The notes under the pieces were generated by a model. That model ran no database searches. It saw nothing but the letters and a program-made list of their open reading frames with translations, and was not told the DNA's origin. A program made the position numbers and the translations under genes. Below are positions 27,016 to 36,369 of a DNA stretch of 41,638 nt, piece after piece (within the stretch, counting starts at the first letter, position 1; each line of letters starts with the position of its first letter). This DNA comes from Bartonella birtlesii IBS 325. GTDB taxonomy: Bacteria; Pseudomonadota; Alphaproteobacteria; Rhizobiales; Rhizobiaceae. The DNA lies in NCBI RefSeq assembly GCF_000273375.1, contig NZ_CM001557.1, positions 1,375,312-1,416,949 of the forward strand, read 5' to 3'.

Positions 27016-29499
27016 ATGAGCGATAACGATCGCAAAAATCCGCACGAAATAAAGCAAAATCATGAACATCATGATCCTTTAGAAAGACTTACGCGAATTT
27101 TTAACCCGTACAAACAAAGCGAAAATCGAAATGATCAATCTCCCACACAGACTGATCAGTCGGTATCTCATTCCTCTAAAGCTTTATCCCCTGAAATTTC
27201 ATCCTATGATGATTTTGATTTGTCCTTTCTAGAAGCACAACTTGAAAATGATTTAACGGATGATTTTCCCCTTAATGATCAAAAGAAACAGTGGGATTTA
27301 CCCTCCCACACACCTGACCAAACCTTAGATACTACAGCGACTTCTTCTCATGTAAAAAGAAAACGTTTTTTATCTGAAGAAGAAAACTCTTCACCGATGT
27401 GTCACGATGAAGAACAAATTTTAGACGCACTCTCTCCTTTACCTATCCCAAAAAATCAATCACAGCGAAATAAAACAACATCAACCCATACTGATTCTTT
27501 TTTTGAAAAAAATGATTTTAGTATACAATCGGAAGATTTCTTTTTTGATGAAACTGATAAACACGCTCAAAAAACAGCCCTGATAAAAAACGCTGAACAA
27601 ATTAGCCCTTTTTCACCAACAGTCTCTCAGGAGGAAAGTACTGCGCATATACAAAAAGATTATGACGACAATCAAAGCTTTTACGACACCTATGTAAACC
27701 ATCCTTATAAAGTTTCGGTTGATCAAGAAAATCAGACTTATGAATATCATACAGCCCCCCTACTCCCCTCTACGGATATGTTGTTCTCTTCTTCTGAGTT
27801 CATTTCAGAAAAAGAAGATACTGAGAGAAATAAAATAACGAAAGATTTCACATCAGCTTTGGATTCAACAGAAAGAGGTAAACAATCTGATTTAAAAGGC
27901 TATCCACAAGAACACCGTACGAGCAATTATTCCCAGTTTTATGAAGAAGAGTCTTTACAACAAGAAGCCTATGTAGTCTCCTCAGAAAAATATCGTAATG
28001 CTCAAACCCAATACATTAATAACGCAAAGAATAACTCTGAACAAAACAATAAAAAAGAAGTGCCTTATAAACAAAATAATTTGAATGATACACATGTCTC
28101 ATCAGCAACTCCTACAATAAAACAAACGGGCAATTTTTTTGCTCATAACTATACGCATCGAAGCACTCCTCCTCCAAAAGTTGATACTTATAAACTTTCA
28201 GAAGAAACCGTGGAAAAAACCGGACCAATTATGGTTCCTGAAGTTCCTTATGAAGCTCCAGAATATGATGTACCAACCGATGGTTTGAAAGAAGAATTTG
28301 CGGATATACTAAATGTTGGACATATTTCAGAAGAACGTTTTTCGCAGCAGCAACAAAACGAAATCTTCAATGAAATTTTTCATCAAACTACGTACAATCC
28401 AAGAGATTGTGCATATACAAATTCGCAAACTCAAAACGCCAGCTATTTTCCCACTGACAATATGGATTATAATTCCTCCTCTTTGACTGAAAACTCATTA
28501 CACAGAGGCATAGACGAAATCCCTACGCACGCAACCACGTCTCATTCGAAAAATTTTATGGTTGGTAAAACTCTTACTAGAAGTGCTGTTATTCTCATCT
28601 TAATAGTGATTGGTTTTTTTGGTTATTCTCATTTTTTTACACCACCACAAAAAAATGAAGGCACTCCCATTATCCATGCAGACAATACACCTTTTAAATT
28701 TAAACAAGAAACAGCTGAAACAAAAAATGATGTTGCACATAATTTAGATATTTATAAACAAGCAACTGAGCAAAATGAAAAACAAGACAATACACAGCAA
28801 TTTCTTATTGATAACTCTGAACAGCCTGAAAAATTATCAGAAATAGACCAACAAGAATTTACAAGTTCTTCATCTCCTTCTTTTGGTGAAGCTGAGGTTG
28901 AAGATGCCGTCACTGAAGCCATCAATCACACCATTCCAACGCGAGAAGTACAAACTGTTATTGTAAACCAAGACGGTACAATTATATTAGAATCAAAGCA
29001 TCAGCCAGAAAAGAAAAACACTGATAAAGAAAAAGAGGCAATTGATCAAACAACTGTGGAGCAATTTGGAGATTCTTTTCCTGCTACTTCACACGAATCC
29101 GATATAAGTAACAAAGAAACAGAAAATGACCTGACGAATGATATTGATAAAATAATAGCGGAAAACGCTTCTACTTCTCATGTGGAAGAAAAAGTTATAC
29201 CTCTTCCTTCGTATTCTCACCCAACATCACCAAATCAAGTAGCCTCACAAAATTCAGAAGGTTATTACGTGCAACTTGCATCCCAGCCAACTCACGCGCT
29301 GGCTAGGGATTCTTTAAAGAAAATGCAATTGAAATTTGCAGCTCTTATTGGTACTCGTCCTTTCAATATTCAGCCTGCTCTCATACCAGGAAAAGGAACC
29401 TATTATCGTGTTCGTATTCAAACACAAAGCAGGAATGATGCTATAAACCTTTGTGAAAGCATTAAAAATTCTGGAGGAAGTTGCTTCATCACACGCTAA
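27016..29499 (+). CDS. Large SPOR-domain single-pass membrane protein
   Basis: 827 residues from ATG 27016 (MSDNDRKNPHE). An upstream in-frame ATG at 26980 is possible but lies in an unconserved stretch. The first ~520 residues are a low-complexity cytoplasmic region rich in Asp, Glu, Ser, Gln and Asn. One membrane helix follows (SAVILILIVIGFFGYSHFF, about 521-541). Then comes a disordered periplasmic linker, and a C-terminal SPOR domain (about 748-827; GYYVQLASQPTHALARDSL ... YYRVRIQTQ). SPOR domains bind denuded peptidoglycan at the septum, so the protein should act in cell division or envelope maintenance. It follows argS, as the SPOR gene does in related genomes. The long acidic N-terminus suggests a cytoplasmic interaction platform (inference). 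Confidence 0.85.
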   Translation: MSDNDRKNPHEIKQNHEHHDPLERLTRIFNPYKQSENRNDQSPTQTDQSVSHSSKALSPEISSYDDFDLSFLEAQLENDLTDDFPLNDQKKQWDLPSHTPDQTLDTTATSSHVKRKRFLSEEENSSPMCHDEEQILDALSPLPIPKNQSQRNKTTSTHTDSFFEKNDFSIQSEDFFFDETDKHAQKTALIKNAEQISPFSPTVSQEESTAHIQKDYDDNQSFYDTYVNHPYKVSVDQENQTYEYHTAPLLPSTDMLFSSSEFISEKEDTERNKITKDFTSALDSTERGKQSDLKGYPQEHRTSNYSQFYEEESLQQEAYVVSSEKYRNAQTQYINNAKNNSEQNNKKEVPYKQNNLNDTHVSSATPTIKQTGNFFAHNYTHRSTPPPKVDTYKLSEETVEKTGPIMVPEVPYEAPEYDVPTDGLKEEFADILNVGHISEERFSQQQQNEIFNEIFHQTTYNPRDCAYTNSQTQNASYFPTDNMDYNSSSLTENSLHRGIDEIPTHATTSHSKNFMVGKTLTRSAVILILIVIGFFGYSHFFTPPQKNEGTPIIHADNTPFKFKQETAETKNDVAHNLDIYKQATEQNEKQDNTQQFLIDNSEQPEKLSEIDQQEFTSSSSPSFGEAEVEDAVTEAINHTIPTREVQTVIVNQDGTIILESKHQPEKKNTDKEKEAIDQTTVEQFGDSFPATSHESDISNKETENDLTNDIDKIIAENASTSHVEEKVIPLPSYSHPTSPNQVASQNSEGYYVQLASQPTHALARDSLKKMQLKFAALIGTRPFNIQPALIPGKGTYYRVRIQTQSRNDAINLCESIKNSGGSCFITR

Positions 29500-29543
29500 A
29501 TAAATAAGCAACAGCTGTTAAAACCGTTGCCTTATTTATTTTT
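29498..29543 (+). terminator. Intrinsic terminator-like hairpin after the SPOR gene
   Basis: AAATAAATAAG-CAAC (29498-29512) pairs with GTTG-C-CTTATTTATTT (29526-29541) with one bulged C. A short T tract follows. The stem overlaps the stop codon region, and it would end the argS-SPOR transcript. AT-rich stem, so moderate strength. Confidence 0.6.
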
Positions 29544-29663
29544 ATGAAAATTAATTTATCAATTAACTTCAAAAGTTAACATCTCTTCTCTTAAATTCTT
29601 CTTTTCCATAGATCTGAGAAAATCGTTGTCTATCTAGTGTTGAATTGATCCTTTTCAAAGATT

Positions 29664-29957
29664 TTATTCATGAGATAAAGGAGCCCCCTGTCCCTTATAG
29701 CTATAAGGGACTGTAATTGTTGAATTAGGATCTGTTTTTATACTTGGTATTATTTGACCTGATTTTGTTGTATTATAATGAGATAGACGTTCAGGAGATT
29801 TCGCAAAAAAAGATCCAAAAAATCCAAAAATAAGCCAGATAATAAAGAGTGCAAGAAGAATGGCAAGAATGCCTTTACCAATCGAATTACGCTGTTCACG
29901 CTCTTTTTTTTCTGCAGCCATACGTTCCTCGTATGTGTGGTAATTTCTATCAATCAT
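29664..29957 (-). CDS. Small membrane protein, function unknown
   Basis: 97 residues from ATG 29957, supported by an AAAGGA ribosome site 8 nt upstream. An ATG seven codons earlier would place that site inside the gene. The N-terminus is charged (IDRNYHTYEERMAAEKKEREQR). One strong membrane helix follows (GILAILLALFIIWLIFGFF). The C-terminal half is polar, with Ser/Thr/Pro, and probably periplasmic. The charge pattern predicts N-in, C-out. No family is recognised. It is convergent with the SPOR gene and divergent from ilvE, so it is likely a monocistronic envelope protein. Confidence 0.65.
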   Translation of the reverse strand: MIDRNYHTYEERMAAEKKEREQRNSIGKGILAILLALFIIWLIFGFFGSFFAKSPERLSHYNTTKSGQIIPSIKTDPNSTITVPYSYKGQGAPLSHE

Positions 29958-30261
29958 AGTAAAAATTCCTTTTCTCAACTCCCCTGCCTTAAAGTTATAA
30001 GATATGCATATATGACATGATCCAGACAGTTCCCTTGAAAAACGACAAATATGTATAAAAGTTCCTGAGTTATTTAATAATAATTGAGAAAAAGGTGCAT
30101 GAAAACAACAACAAGAAGGTATCTTAATAGTCTTTTCTCTTAATCCTATAATAAGGCATTGACATAAATGATTTGCTAATAATAAAGTTATGATGAAAGC
30201 ATCTCGTTATTTTTATAATAAATAATATCCAAAAATAAAGCATACTCCAAAGGTTTTACTG
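29958..30261. other. Divergent intergenic region upstream of ilvE
   Basis: About 304 bp, AT-rich, with stops in all frames and no RNA gene seen. The only promoter-like signal is TTGACA at 30159, listed separately. Confidence 0.4.
30159..30187 (+). promoter_or_regulatory. Candidate promoter for ilvE
   Basis: A consensus -35 TTGACA (30159-30164) is followed after 17 nt by ATAAAG (30182-30187), a weak -10. It would give a leader of about 70 nt before the ilvE ATG. Found by eye only. Confidence 0.35.
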
Positions 30262-31368
30262 ATGAAATCTCCTACATTATCACTTCCATTAAAAATCGAA
30301 CAACACACATCGCCCCTGTCAGATGAGAAACGTGAAGAAATTCTTAAAAATCCTGGTTTTGGTCAATTTTTTACAGATCATATGTGCACCATCCAATGGA
30401 CTGAAAGCAAAGGTTGGCATAACGCTATCATCTCTCAATACAAACCTTTGGAAATTAGCCCTGCAAGTGCTGTTTTGCATTATGCGCAAGAGATTTTTGA
30501 AGGTCTAAAAGCATATCGTACCAAAGATGGACGTATTTTGTTATTCCGTCCTGATGCCAATGCAGAGCGTTTTATAACATCAGCAAGACGATTAGCCATG
30601 CCTGAATTACCAAAAGACATTTTTTTAAATGCTGTTCATCAATTGGTAAAAATTGATCAAAAATGGGTTTCTGGAAATCCTACTGCTAGCCTCTACATAC
30701 GCCCTTTCATGTTTGGTAATGAAAACTTTTTGGGAGTTCGCCCTTCTAAAGAATATATTTTTTGTATCATAGCATCTCCTGTTGAATCCTATTTTAAAGG
30801 AGAAGAAAAGCCTGTTAATGTATGGCTTGAAACAGATTATAGCCGTGCTGGTCCTGGTGGCACAGGTGCTGCAAAATGTGGTGGGAACTATGCAGCAAGC
30901 TTACTTGCACAAAAAATTGCAGCTGAAAACAATTGTAGCCAAGTACTTTTCTTGGACATGGTGGAACATAAATGGATTGAAGAACTTGGTGGTATGAATG
31001 TTTGTTTTATTATGGCAAATAATACACTTGTAACACCTGTACTTAATGGTACCATCCTTCCTGGAATAACACGCCATTCTGTTTTACAGTTAGCTCAACA
31101 AATGGGGTTAACAATAGAAGAGCGCCCTTATTCTTTTGCATCACTCAAAGAAGATGCACAAAATGGCCATCTTAAAGAAGTTTTTGCTTGTGGAACAGCA
31201 GCTGTTATCACATCAATCGGTCGTTTCAAATACAAAAGTGGTGAGATCATTATTGGAAATGAGATGGTTGGCGAGGTAACAAAACAACTTCGCACCCATC
31301 TTGTTGATCTTCAAAAAGGCAATAGAGAAGATAAAAATGGTTGGATGCATTCTGTAGAACTCTTATAA
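30262..31368 (+). CDS. ilvE: Branched-chain amino-acid aminotransferase
   Basis: 368 residues. This PLP enzyme (fold type IV) interconverts Leu/Ile/Val with their 2-oxo acids using glutamate/2-oxoglutarate. The length and the motif order HYAQEIFEGLKAYRT, SLYIRPFMFGNENFLGV and SRAGPGGTGAAKCGGNYAAS match the longer, eukaryote-like BCAT subgroup used by many alphaproteobacteria. The catalytic lysine is Lys205 in GAAKCGGNY. The substrate/PLP motif EELGGMNVCFI and the GTAAVITSIG phosphate loop follow. A typical start lies at 30262. Alone between divergent and convergent neighbours. Confidence 0.93.
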   Translation: MKSPTLSLPLKIEQHTSPLSDEKREEILKNPGFGQFFTDHMCTIQWTESKGWHNAIISQYKPLEISPASAVLHYAQEIFEGLKAYRTKDGRILLFRPDANAERFITSARRLAMPELPKDIFLNAVHQLVKIDQKWVSGNPTASLYIRPFMFGNENFLGVRPSKEYIFCIIASPVESYFKGEEKPVNVWLETDYSRAGPGGTGAAKCGGNYAASLLAQKIAAENNCSQVLFLDMVEHKWIEELGGMNVCFIMANNTLVTPVLNGTILPGITRHSVLQLAQQMGLTIEERPYSFASLKEDAQNGHLKEVFACGTAAVITSIGRFKYKSGEIIIGNEMVGEVTKQLRTHLVDLQKGNREDKNGWMHSVELL

Positions 31369-31487
31369 AATAAAAATATATCTTTTAAAAACCACCAATC
31401 CTTCCACGAGGGTATCTTTTAGAATTTCCATGGAAGTATTTTTTCAATTTGCTTTTTATTTTCTAAGAACGACAGAAAAAGAGCGTA

Positions 31488-32474
31488 TTAATAAAATTTT
31501 GAATAATCTCTATGCTGTGCTTTAATATTACGGATTGTACCTGTATGTGAACGCATCACTAGAGTTTCTGTCTGAATATAACGGGAGGTAAACTTAACAC
31601 CAGAAAGCATATTACCGTCCGTTACACCTGTTGCAGAAAATAACACATCACCCTTTACCATTTCTTCCATGGTATAAACTTTATTAGGATTACCAATCCC
31701 CATTTTAGCCGCACGTGCAATTTTTTCATCCGTATCAAGCTGCAAACACCCTTGCATCTGTCCTCCAATACAACGTAAGGCAGCAGCTGCTAACACACCC
31801 TCTGGTGCTCCACCAATCCCCATATAGATATCAATACCCGTTTCTTCTGGATAAGTTGTATCAATAACAGCCGCAACATCGCCATCACCAATTAAACGAA
31901 TTGATGCACCTGTTGCTCGCACTTCCTCAATCAGTTTTGTATGGCGTGGCCGATCCATCATACAAACAGCAATCTGACTAACAGTCACACCTTTAGCCTT
32001 TGCAAGAGCATGAATATTGTCAGCAGGAGAAGCATCTATATCAACAATCCCCTTTGGATAACCAGGACCAATAGCAATTTTTTTCATATAAACATCAGGA
32101 GCATAAAGGAGGTTACCTTTTTCAGCAATGGCAATCACAGCCAAAGAATTAGCAAGATTTTTTGCACAAATCGTTGTTCCTTCAAGTGGATCCAGTGCAA
32201 TATCAATCGCCAATCCATTTTGAAAACCTACTTTCTCTCCAATATAAAGCATAGGAGCTTCATCGCGCTCACCTTCACCAATCACCACTGTGCCATCGAT
32301 AGGCAACCGGTTAAGTTCCTGACGCATTGCATCTACAGCAGCTTGATCGGCAGCTTTTTCATCACCACGCCCACGCCAGCGTGCAGCTGCAACAGCAGCA
32401 CGTTCAGTTACGCGTACCAACTCAAGCGTTAGAATACGATCAAGTCCATTTAAAGTCTTCTCAGTTGCGAGCAT
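31488..32474 (-). CDS. glpX: Class II fructose-1,6-bisphosphatase
   Basis: 328 residues. It dephosphorylates fructose-1,6-bisphosphate to fructose-6-phosphate in gluconeogenesis. The lithium-sensitive phosphatase fold motifs are seen: VIGEGERDEAPMLYIG near residues 60-75, and the metal-binding DPLEGTTICAKNL. The substrate-binding IGDGDVAAV and GIGGAPEGVLAAAALR also match GlpX. Fructose-6-phosphate is the substrate of GlmS encoded in this window, although far away. The gene lies 147 nt downstream of hom on the same strand; hom-glpX is a recurring pair in related genomes. The recJ gene that often follows there is not present in this window. Confidence 0.93.
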   Translation of the reverse strand: MLATEKTLNGLDRILTLELVRVTERAAVAAARWRGRGDEKAADQAAVDAMRQELNRLPIDGTVVIGEGERDEAPMLYIGEKVGFQNGLAIDIALDPLEGTTICAKNLANSLAVIAIAEKGNLLYAPDVYMKKIAIGPGYPKGIVDIDASPADNIHALAKAKGVTVSQIAVCMMDRPRHTKLIEEVRATGASIRLIGDGDVAAVIDTTYPEETGIDIYMGIGGAPEGVLAAAALRCIGGQMQGCLQLDTDEKIARAAKMGIGNPNKVYTMEEMVKGDVLFSATGVTDGNMLSGVKFTSRYIQTETLVMRSHTGTIRNIKAQHRDYSKFY

Positions 32475-32621
32475 ATAAAAATCCTACTGAAATAACACTA
32501 GCAACGAATATTAGCACTGATTGCTCAATATTAAGAAGCAAGCTTTTGGTAAAGATGAAAACTTTCCACAAAAGAAAAATATTTAAGCTTTTCTTACCAT
32601 TCCAAAACAAGATTATTAAAA

Positions 32622-33932
32622 CTACGCTATAGGTTCTATACGAATGAATTGTGATTTGGCAACAAGATGGCCATCTTTTTCAATTGCGGCAAGCGCCTGT
32701 CGTACATTCACTTCTGTTGTTTCATGGGTTATTAAAATGATTATTTTCACAACCTGACTTTCTATAAAAGGCTTTTGAACAATTGACTCTAATGAAATAT
32801 TATTATCAGCCATATGCCTTGCAACTGCTGCAAAAACACCAGCGCGATCATGAACATTCAAACGAATAAAATAACCACCTGCATGGTGAGAAATACGTGC
32901 CCTTTTGTGAGGAATAAGCTCTAATGCTGGTTTTCTTAAAACAGGTGCATATTGAAAATGAGGACATGCTTTTGCTATATCAGCCAAATCAGCAATAACT
33001 GCCGATGCTGTTGCATCCCCCCCAGCGCCAGGACCAGAAAACAATAATTCACCTAACAAATCACTTTGAATAGAAAGAGCATTCGTTACACCATGAATTT
33101 GTGCAAGCATTGATGATGATGGTACCATTGTTGGGTGAACACGTTGTTCTATTCCAGTATCAGTTTTTAATGCAACCCCTAAAAGCTTAATCCGATAGCC
33201 CAGTTCATCAGCCGCACGAATATCAATCTGCGAAATATTGCTAATTCCCTCAACATAAACATCATCTAACGAAACCGCGGTTCCAAATGCCAAACTTGTT
33301 AATAAAGCTAATTTATGAGCGGTATCATTGCCTCCAATATCAAAAGTTGGATCAGCTTCAGCATAACCAAGCCTTTGTGCATCTACCAAACAATCTTTAA
33401 ATGAAAGACCTTCCATAAACATGCGTGTTAATATATAATTGCATGTTCCATTGAGAATGCCATAAATCCGCGATATCTGATTACTGACAAGTGATTCTCT
33501 CATCGCTTTGATGATAGGAATTCCTCCTGCTATAGCAGCTTCAAAATGTAGAAACACGCCTTTTTTTTCTGCATTTATAGCAAGCGCTACTCCATGCCGA
33601 GCGAGAAGCGCTTTATTGGCAGTAACAATATGATGTCCCATCTCAAGCGCTTTTTTTACAGCTGCATATACGACATCTAATTCGCCACCAATTAATTCAA
33701 CAAAGACATCAATCTCATCAGAAGCTGCCATTTCCACAGGCGAATCAAACCATTTTACATTACTTAGATCAATCCCACGGTTACGGCCTTTATCACGCGC
33801 ACTAACAGCAACAATTTCTATTAAACGTCCACATTGGCAAGCCAAACTATCAGCTTTTTCACGTAGAATTCTAACAACTGAAGTACCAACCGTACCAAGA
33901 CCCGCAATGCCAACTTTTAAAGCTTCTGCCAT
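32622..33932 (-). CDS. hom: Homoserine dehydrogenase
   Basis: 436 residues. It reduces aspartate semialdehyde to homoserine with NAD(P)H, at the branch to threonine and methionine. The N-terminal dinucleotide fold (VGIAGLGTVGTSVVRIL), the catalytic-domain signature (GYAEADPTFDIGGNDTAHKLALL, with the conserved Lys and Asp) and the FSGPGAGGDATASAVIADL segment are all clear. The last ~90 residues form an ACT regulatory domain (GGYFIRLNVHDRAGVFAAVA), as in threonine-inhibited enzymes. It leads glpX on the same strand. Frame intact. Confidence 0.95.
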   Translation of the reverse strand: MAEALKVGIAGLGTVGTSVVRILREKADSLACQCGRLIEIVAVSARDKGRNRGIDLSNVKWFDSPVEMAASDEIDVFVELIGGELDVVYAAVKKALEMGHHIVTANKALLARHGVALAINAEKKGVFLHFEAAIAGGIPIIKAMRESLVSNQISRIYGILNGTCNYILTRMFMEGLSFKDCLVDAQRLGYAEADPTFDIGGNDTAHKLALLTSLAFGTAVSLDDVYVEGISNISQIDIRAADELGYRIKLLGVALKTDTGIEQRVHPTMVPSSSMLAQIHGVTNALSIQSDLLGELLFSGPGAGGDATASAVIADLADIAKACPHFQYAPVLRKPALELIPHKRARISHHAGGYFIRLNVHDRAGVFAAVARHMADNNISLESIVQKPFIESQVVKIIILITHETTEVNVRQALAAIEKDGHLVAKSQFIRIEPIA

Positions 33933-34554
33933 TATCTAAATACTTACCCTTAAGTTTTCTCTGAAAAATATTAAAATAACCTACAAACTAATAGCAAATA
34001 CTGTTTATAATTTTGAATAAAATCTAAAGAAGTTCCCTTACTCTATTTAAACCAATTCTTTCTTTTGTACAATAATAGCATTCATTTAAAAAAATTTCTA
34101 AGAACAAAAAGATTTACCTTTTTTAAAAGCTAGGAATCTCTATAAAATGATCAATTTAGAGAATGAAGACAACATGGCATCAAAAACTTCCAAATCACTA
34201 ACACTACATCCCTTTTTATATATCTTTCAAGCAACAGCAATATAAAGAAAAAATATTTATACATAAATTCAACTGTTATAGACACTCTCAATGGGGACTT
34301 GCAAAGCTACAGATGTAGATGTTATCAGCAAATTATATCAAAGAAATAGCCTTATTTTTTAGCCAAAATAAAAGCTTTTTATAAAAAACTTAACAAACAA
34401 AGCATAAAATAGTCAGCCTTCATTCTTTTATCAGATTTCTCAATTCACTCATGTAAAATGGAGAAAAGCCGTTATTTATTTTTGCTTTTTAAAAAGAGGT
34501 ATCTAAAAATTATTCAATAAAATATATTTTTTTAAAAAAAATCGCATAGAGGGC
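33933..34554. other. Long AT-rich intergenic region between hom and tRNA-Glu
   Basis: About 620 bp, with promoter-side sequence for hom at its left end. There are only very short frames; one at 34147 (plus strand, 32 codons, MINLENEDNMASKTSKS) has no support beyond being open. No hairpin, RNA gene or protein remnant that I can identify. Confidence 0.4.
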
Positions 34555-34583
34555 TTGCGAAGTAAAAAGATCCTCTCTATAAG
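34555..34583 (+). promoter_or_regulatory. Promoter of tRNA-Glu
   Basis: TTGCGA (34555-34560), a 17-nt spacer, then TATAAG (34578-34583). The tRNA begins 15 nt after the -10 box, fitting a short 5' leader. Confidence 0.6.
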
Positions 34584-34598
34584 CCTCATCATTGGTTT

Positions 34599-34673
34599 GC
34601 GCCCATCGTCTAGCGGTTAGGACGCCGCCCTTTCACGGCGGAAACAGGGGTTCAATTCCCCTTGGGCGTACCA
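34599..34673 (+). tRNA. tRNA-Glu (anticodon UUC)
   Basis: 75 nt including an encoded CCA. Acceptor arm GCGCCCA pairs with TGGGCGT (one G-U at the first pair). The D arm contains TAGCGGTTAGGA. The anticodon stem CCGCC/GGCGG closes the loop CTTTCAC with anticodon TTC. The T arm is GGGGTTCAATTCCCC, a perfect 5-bp stem. Housekeeping genes lie on its 5' side and a decayed accessory region on its 3' side, so it may mark an integration site. Confidence 0.97.
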
Positions 34674-34771
34674 TGTTGTTTTTTAGTGTACACAATATAT
34701 TGATTTTATATATCTTTTTTAAAGTACGGGATACGTGGATAAAAGTTAGGGAATAGGATTTTAACATTTCT

Positions 34772-35099
34772 CTACAAAGCGCATCTTCTTTTGTAAAAAC
34801 TGTGCGAATTTTTAATAAATATATCAACAATTTCATAGTCTAAGTGATCAAAAGAGTTTATTACAAAATTCCTACGACAAACTCTCGCTTCTTTTCTCGA
34901 AAGAAAAGCGATCTTTTCATCTAAACCATATAGTTCTATGATCTTTTCTTCCATGCCAACCGGCACAGGCTTTTTTCCAATCTCTATAGAGATAAAACTG
35001 CTATAAAGCTTAGATATATCTAATTTTCAGCCATATCTAAAAGGCGTTCTAAGCGATCAATGTGCGTTTGTGTAAGACTTTACCAAACGGCGTTAACAT
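34772..35099 (-). pseudogene. Decayed XRE-family (Cro/CI-like) transcriptional regulator
   Basis: Joining three frames on the minus strand gives a recognisable helix-turn-helix repressor. The start MLTPFGKVLHK is at 35099. Then, after a shift, come HIDRLERLLDMAE and, after a second shift near 35022 (an A4 run that would need one more A), KLDISKLY and SIEIGKKPVPVGMEEKIIEL. This is the usual order of a phage-type XRE protein of about 100 residues: scaffold helix, HTH, the conserved IE-x-GK-x-P-x-P turn, then EKIIELYGLDE. The open part covers 34772-34966. Two shifts in 110 codons indicate decay, or in part the sequencing problem seen elsewhere. It is the first gene remnant after tRNA-Glu. Confidence 0.6.
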
Positions 35100-35149
35100 C
35101 TAAAAAATCTTTTAGAAAAAATAATCATTTCATCTTTATTCTAACAAAA

Positions 35150-35480
35150 ATTTCCAAATTTCTTTCTCAATCATTACGAATCAGAATTTCTGTTCGGGAT
35201 GTTTTTTTGCCATACCCACAAAATCATCTTCAACAAAATTCCCAGAGCTATAATATTTCTTTTGTAAAGAATAAGGAGGATCTAAATAAAATAAACTGTC
35301 TGGCGTATAAAAAAGCCCGATACCACGCTCCCGTGATAAATTTAAAACGTTGTATCAAACAATTTTTTTCTAACATGTCTCATCCTTACTAAAAGCTTGT
35401 CGGGATTAAACTCTGCCATCCATTTTCTTCCAAAGCTAAATGAATGAAATCTTGAAAAAAAATAATCGTTTGAAACTGTC
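35150..35480 (-). pseudogene. Decayed Dam-type (D12 class) adenine-N6 methyltransferase fragment
   Basis: On the minus strand near 35260-35300 the translation reads PDSLFYLDPPYSLQKKYYSS, containing the catalytic DPPY motif. It continues as GNFVEDDFVGMAKK before a stop. Upstream, in another frame, FHSFSFGRKWMAEFNPDKLL recalls the segment that precedes this motif in phage Dam proteins (aromatic/Gly-rich loop, then NPDKL). Frames change between the pieces, and no complete N-terminal DPPY-independent SAM motif (FxGxG) is seen, so this is a remnant. It may be the partner of the XRE remnant in a lost phage regulatory region. The DPPY part is solid; the borders are approximate. Confidence 0.5.
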
Positions 35481-36271
35481 ATAAGAGTTATAGATTTTAA
35501 TTCATTAAGAACGCATAAAAGAATTTTAAAAAAGATGATTTTATAATCACGGTATTTTTTACCAGAGTAGAAAATAAATGTAAAAGAATTCATAATGTTA
35601 TATCTTATGATAATTAAAAGCCTTTTAATGCTATATACAAGCAAGTATCAATAAACGTTTTAAAAATTATAGTTTAAAAATACGAAACCAAATGAGGTTA
35701 ATCTAAATTTGGATTGAGTGATTTTAATTCCCTTAAATTTTAGGACACCTATTGAGACAATAGATAAGTAAGTAAATTTCAAAAGGATTGTAATCATATC
35801 ATAAAGGTACGGAATTTTACTCAATTTTGAGTCAAAAGCGACAATGTTTAAAGATAACGCCTCTAAAGTTGGATGGTTGACCTTGCCAACCAAAAAACAG
35901 ACCAGCTTATTTGCAAAATAAGTTACATTTAGTGCAGAATGTTATGAAAAGCTGTCACTTAATACACATTTACTTTGATTGTATTGATATGAACTTAATA
36001 AGCATTTTGATCATGTTCTTTGTTTAAAATGAACTAATTCAAAATAAGTGCGTTATTCTTAATATGTTTGATAGCAATTAAAAGCGTTTATAGTCTCTCT
36101 TATTCAAATAAATGCTATCAAGATCGTACCCATCATTTACGTTCCTTTTGATAAGTTTTAATCAATAGAGCTCTTGTAATATTAATACGTTTTGTATATA
36201 CATGGTTCATTACTCCACTGTAGATGATTTTCACTTGAATCTTTCGGAAACAATATTTGAAAGCTGCGTTA
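35481..36271. other. AT-rich region without a recognisable gene
   Basis: About 790 bp with high AT and frequent stops. Short frames (for example 35660-35893 on the minus strand, 77 codons) show no recognisable motif, and composition alone can explain them. A run of possible coding scraps on the minus strand (around 36120-36270) continues out of the small frame listed next. Confidence 0.35.
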
Positions 36272-36360
36272 TATCACTGGGCACGGCTTTCTTTTTTGGT
36301 TTTCTCTTTTACGATGCGTTTATATTCATAAGAAAAGCGCTTCCCTCTCTCGTCTGTCAT
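36272..36360 (-). CDS. Very small hypothetical protein (possibly a fragment)
   Basis: A 28-codon frame starting MTDERGKRFSYEYKRIVKEK at 36360, directly after the end of the hexapeptide-protein remnant (10 nt). It is highly basic. Coding-like sequence goes on after the stop, so it may be the N-terminal scrap of a longer broken gene. No family recognised; listed with low confidence. Confidence 0.25.
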
Positions 36361-36369
36361 TTACTCTGT

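Noticed and set aside
31395..31450. Possible terminator between ilvE and glpX (CTTCCA ... TGGAAG then T-run)
   Set aside because: The arms are short and the loop is about 30 nt, so the hairpin is not convincing.
31941..32632. Plus-strand frames opposite glpX
   Set aside because: Antisense shadows of a fully conserved GlpX gene.
34633..34836. Minus-strand frame beginning before and covering the tRNA-Glu (ends NNMVRPRGIEPLFPP)
   Set aside because: Its C-terminal residues are the antisense of tRNA-Glu, a common false-positive protein; nothing else in it resembles a family.
35660..35893. Minus-strand 77-codon frame
   Set aside because: No ribosome site, no motif, and composition like the surrounding AT-rich desert.
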